Part shown: positions 61,234 through 64,000 of the stretch, in pieces
How the letters are laid out: each line of letters begins with the position of its first letter
Numbering within the stretch: position 1 is the first letter of the stretch
Assembly (NCBI RefSeq): GCF_040412425.1
Contig: NC_089795.1
Span: 85,417,663 to 85,481,662, forward strand
Origin: Macrobrachium rosenbergii
Lineage: Eukaryota; Arthropoda; Malacostraca; Decapoda; Palaemonidae
Direction: 5' to 3'
DNA length: 64,000 bases
Position numbers and translations under genes: made by a program
The notes under the pieces: generated by a model
Databases searched by the model: none
Seen by the model: only the letters and a program-made list of their open reading frames with translations
What the model was told of the DNA's origin: nothing

Positions 61234-61540
61234 GAAATCACGGTCACTCCACCTGTTTGCTTTTGGTAAACTTCCTTGATCAGCGGTGGCCCACAGCGTG
61301 CTACGAATGGAGAAATAGTCATATAACTTGAGTATCCATCGGATCGTGGCGAAGGGAGGAGGTAAACAAGTATTTTTCCTTTCGTAAACATGAGTAAGTC
61401 TCGAGTCTAGTGTTTGTCAGAGGTTTCCTGCGAGGTGAGGTCTAATTACTTAGATTATCATTAATGTTGTTTGACAGTTTTCTCGTTGTTTGTGATCGGA
61501 ATAATAATTATCAGCAGTGCTGCTGAGAATTCAAGAGTTG
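61230..61540. other. unique DNA
   Basis: No gene or repeat recognised. Confidence 0.5.
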
Positions 61541-61845
61541 AATACAGAATACAGAATTTAGGCCAAAGGCCAAGCGCTGGGACCAGTGAGGTCATTCAGC
61601 GCTGAAAAGGAAGTTGACAGTAAAAGTTTGAAAGGCGTAACAGGAGGAAAACCTCGAAGTTGCACTATGAATCAATTGTTAGTAGAGGGTGGAAAGTAAG
61701 ATTGGAAGAAAGAGAATTTGAAAGGAGGCACAGTAAAAGGAACGAAAGGGGGTTGGGCCGAAGGCACGCTGCAAAGAATCTCAAGTATTGCTTACAGTGC
61801 ACCGCATGAGGTGCACTGATGGCACTCCCCCCACCCCCCCTACGG
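61541..61845 (-). mobile_element. family S element, inverse orientation
   Basis: Plus-strand reading begins gaatacagaatacagaattt, aggccaaaggccaagcgctg and ends cagtgcaccgcatgaggtgc, ccctacgg. It is intact at both ends, with the GTGCACC-type hairpin preserved. No clear TSD. Confidence 0.88.
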
Positions 61846-62270
61846 GGTATACTGCCAAGAAGGTCTCAGATAGAGAATAAGGTAGTAATAGAAGGAGGAT
61901 AAGTTTAGACTTTGGAAAATATTGAAGGGATTAAAATTAATGCTTTATTTCAAACAATTGATAATGATGTGAAATTCAGTTTATTACAATTGATGCAGAT
62001 GGTATGTTGTGTTTCACTCTTCTTTTTTGTTTTGTTGTGAGTCAGCCTTGTCATTATAGTCTGAATGCATAAGGAATATCTTTTAAGTTATTAATTATTA
62101 GATAGTAAATGATTTCTTTATCTATGTATAAAACAGAAATTAAAATAAATTAATTATGTATTTTTAACGTTATTTGTGAAATTTATATAGTTACTTTTTT
62201 ACACATTTATTTATTTCTTGTTTTAATTATGTATTTATTTATTTATGTATTTTTTTACGTAGAAAATCCC
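61846..62270. other. AT-rich unique DNA
   Basis: No feature recognised beyond tattta repeats at ~62210-62255. Confidence 0.5.
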
Positions 62271-62470
62271 CTCAGTAGTTTTTATTTTATTTAAGGTTAA
62301 AGTTAGCCATAATCGTGCTTCTGGCAACGTTATAGGATAGGCCACCACCGTGCCGTGGTTAAAGTTTCATGGGCCGCGGCTCATAGATCATTATACCGAG
62401 ACCACAAAAAGATAGATCTGTTATGGGTGGCTTTGATTATACAGAAAAGTCGAGCATTCTTTACTTGTTT
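62271..62470 (+). mobile_element. family H 3' half
   Basis: Begins inside the second foldback arm (ctcagtagtttttatttta), continues with taatcgtgcttctggcaacg and a degraded ccgaaag hairpin (accacaaaaagatagatct), and ends gagcattctttacttgttt with the terminal hairpin lost. Confidence 0.8.
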
Positions 62471-62922
62471 AAATATTTTTCTCTTTTTTTAAATATTTTT
62501 TTTCTTCCTTCTCTTTAAATATTGAGGAAGCTAAACCGTTTCTTAGATGCTACTTCTGGGTAGCGAAATATTCATGTAAAACCCAGTGAATGAGTGAAGT
62601 AGTGTTGCAATTTAAAATAAAATGAAGTTTGAATCTATTGGTTATGTTGTAGATAGATTCGTTATTTTTTCATTATTTTTTCCTGAGCTTCGTCAAGATT
62701 TGTTTGATTACAATCAAAATGTAGTAACAGAATGATTGGTGTTACCGTGGCGGTGGCAATGCCATTTGAAGGTGTGACGCCAGAAAAATTTCATTCATCA
62801 AAGAATCGTACGTCCAGAAGTTTGTTTTTTCTGTTTGTTTTATTTCTGGGGATTCTGTCTAAGAACTAATCTTTTTATTGTTAGGGGAATAACTCTGCAG
62901 TTAATCATTTAGGTATACAGAT
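62471..62922. other. AT-rich unique DNA
   Basis: No feature recognised. Confidence 0.5.
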
Positions 62923-63186
<264 letters not shown>

Positions 63187-63486
63187 GATGTATTATATGT
63201 AATGCAAGAGCTATTATCATTATTCAAAGACACAGCATTTACCCGTTGAATAATTTGCAATTAACCTGCTAATTATCTTTTATGCGTTAAAAATATTGCA
63301 ATTCTTGCTGGCATAAGTTTCTCCCTTCGTTTCCGCCAAGGGTGACAGAAGGACATGAAGTAAGCTCCTTCCTTATCGACCTTAACCTTAAAAAACAAAC
63401 TATAAAAGTGCAGCATTATCTTTATATTCTTTACGTTCTGTTATGAGGTCGTAGAATCCGATCAGGTATCTCGTCCGGTCTCTTAA
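63187..63486. other. unique DNA
   Basis: No feature recognised. Confidence 0.5.
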
Positions 63487-63760
63487 GAAGAAGAGAAGAA
63501 GAAGAAGAAGAAGAATGGAAGAGAACGTCCAGATTTTAAATCTCCCGCGAGGCAAATCCAGGTAAGGTAATTGACTACTCCGGAGTTCATTACTTCTCAT
63601 TACTCCGTCCGCGAAGTTGAAGCACCTCCTTTGGAGGAGGGAGCGAGAGAAGGAGGAGAGAAAGAAGAAGAAGGAGAAGAAGAAGAAGGGACAAGGAGGA
63701 GAAGGAGAAATGGTTAGAGGTAGGGTGGGGAGGCTAGAGGGTTGAGGTAGGAGGAGGAGG
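63487..63760. repeat. purine-rich (AAG)n/(GGA)n patches in unique DNA
   Basis: (AAG)n 63487-63515; 63516-63640 unique; mixed gaaggagaagaag/aggagg repeats 63641-63765. Minus Pro/Leu/Ser-rich frames here are composition artefacts. Confidence 0.75.
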
Positions 63761-64000
63761 ACGAGGAGAAAGGCCTGGAAGGTTCCAGGAAAGACGACCG
63801 TCCATGAATCCGCCATTGTATTGACATCTGGAAAGGATAATTGAACGGGCTCTCTCTTCGTCTTCTGAGCTTTAGTGAGCTCGTGCCACGAAGCTCAAGT
63901 AGAGACAGCAAGGAGAAGGATGCATGCGAACAGGTTAGCGACGGCAGGACGATGGCAGGATGAAGCCGAGTGATATTGTGCGGGATTCCAGATCAGGATC
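63761..64000. other. complex unique DNA at the right edge
   Basis: Balanced composition with inverted phrase tgagctttagtgagctcgtg. No gene recognised. The window ends inside it. Confidence 0.4.

Noticed and set aside
63400..63816. 138-codon minus frame with Ser/Leu/Pro-rich middle
   Set aside because: Its middle is translated purine/pyrimidine low complexity. No family features.

Overview
This window looks like a repeat-dominated intergenic or intronic stretch of a eukaryotic nuclear genome. The best guess is a decapod crustacean, possibly a caridean shrimp. That guess is inference: it rests on the extreme density of long (CT)n/(GA)n, (AT)n and (ATT)n/(AAT)n tracts, the AT-rich background, many tandem arrays and several interspersed families of about 300-400 bp. 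I support no protein-coding gene, rRNA gene or complete tRNA gene. Nearly all open frames are read-through of simple repeats (poly-Tyr/Ile from AT, poly-Leu/Ser or Arg/Glu from CT/GA, poly-Asn/Ile/Leu from ATT) or of minisatellites whose period is a multiple of 3.

Layout. 0-1.5 kb: composite (CT)n array, two old tandem duplications and a perfect nuclear-receptor DR1 motif. 1.5-6.9 kb: a 5.3-kb array of a 48-bp minisatellite (about 111 units). 7-16 kb: AT tracts, a ~180-bp tandem repeat, a 39-bp minisatellite grown inside a retroposon, a tRNA-like SINE head, and a 21-bp minisatellite. 16.3-31 kb: mixed microsatellites and unique DNA, with an AT-filled palindrome at 23.8-24.1 kb beside a G-quadruplex candidate. 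33-51.6 kb: a SINE-like family with clear target-site duplications, 42-bp, ~133-bp and 37-bp arrays, and a run of (CT)n tracts all on the same strand. 52.9-55.4 kb: purine composite, a ~60-bp array and an 18-bp array nested in it. 56.5-59.6 kb: a GC-rich 148-bp satellite. 60-64 kb: degenerate duplications, AT tracts and more element copies.

Three interspersed families recur. Family H (7 copies or fragments, ~400 bp) has subterminal inverted repeats, an internal foldback, a second hairpin and a 3' hairpin followed by a T run; this resembles non-autonomous Helentron (HINE/DINE-1-type) elements. Family S (5 copies and 1 fragment, ~300 bp) is SINE-like, with 14-16 bp target-site duplications at two copies. 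Family R (4 copies, often truncated) ends in (AAT)n and behaves like the 3' end of a non-LTR retroposon. No element in the window encodes a recognisable transposase, helicase or reverse transcriptase. The most notable themes are minisatellites that grew out of parts of other repeats, and inverted structures likely to form cruciforms. Several CpG-containing, non-repetitive islands rich in homeodomain-like motifs are possible conserved noncoding elements, but this cannot be shown without comparison.
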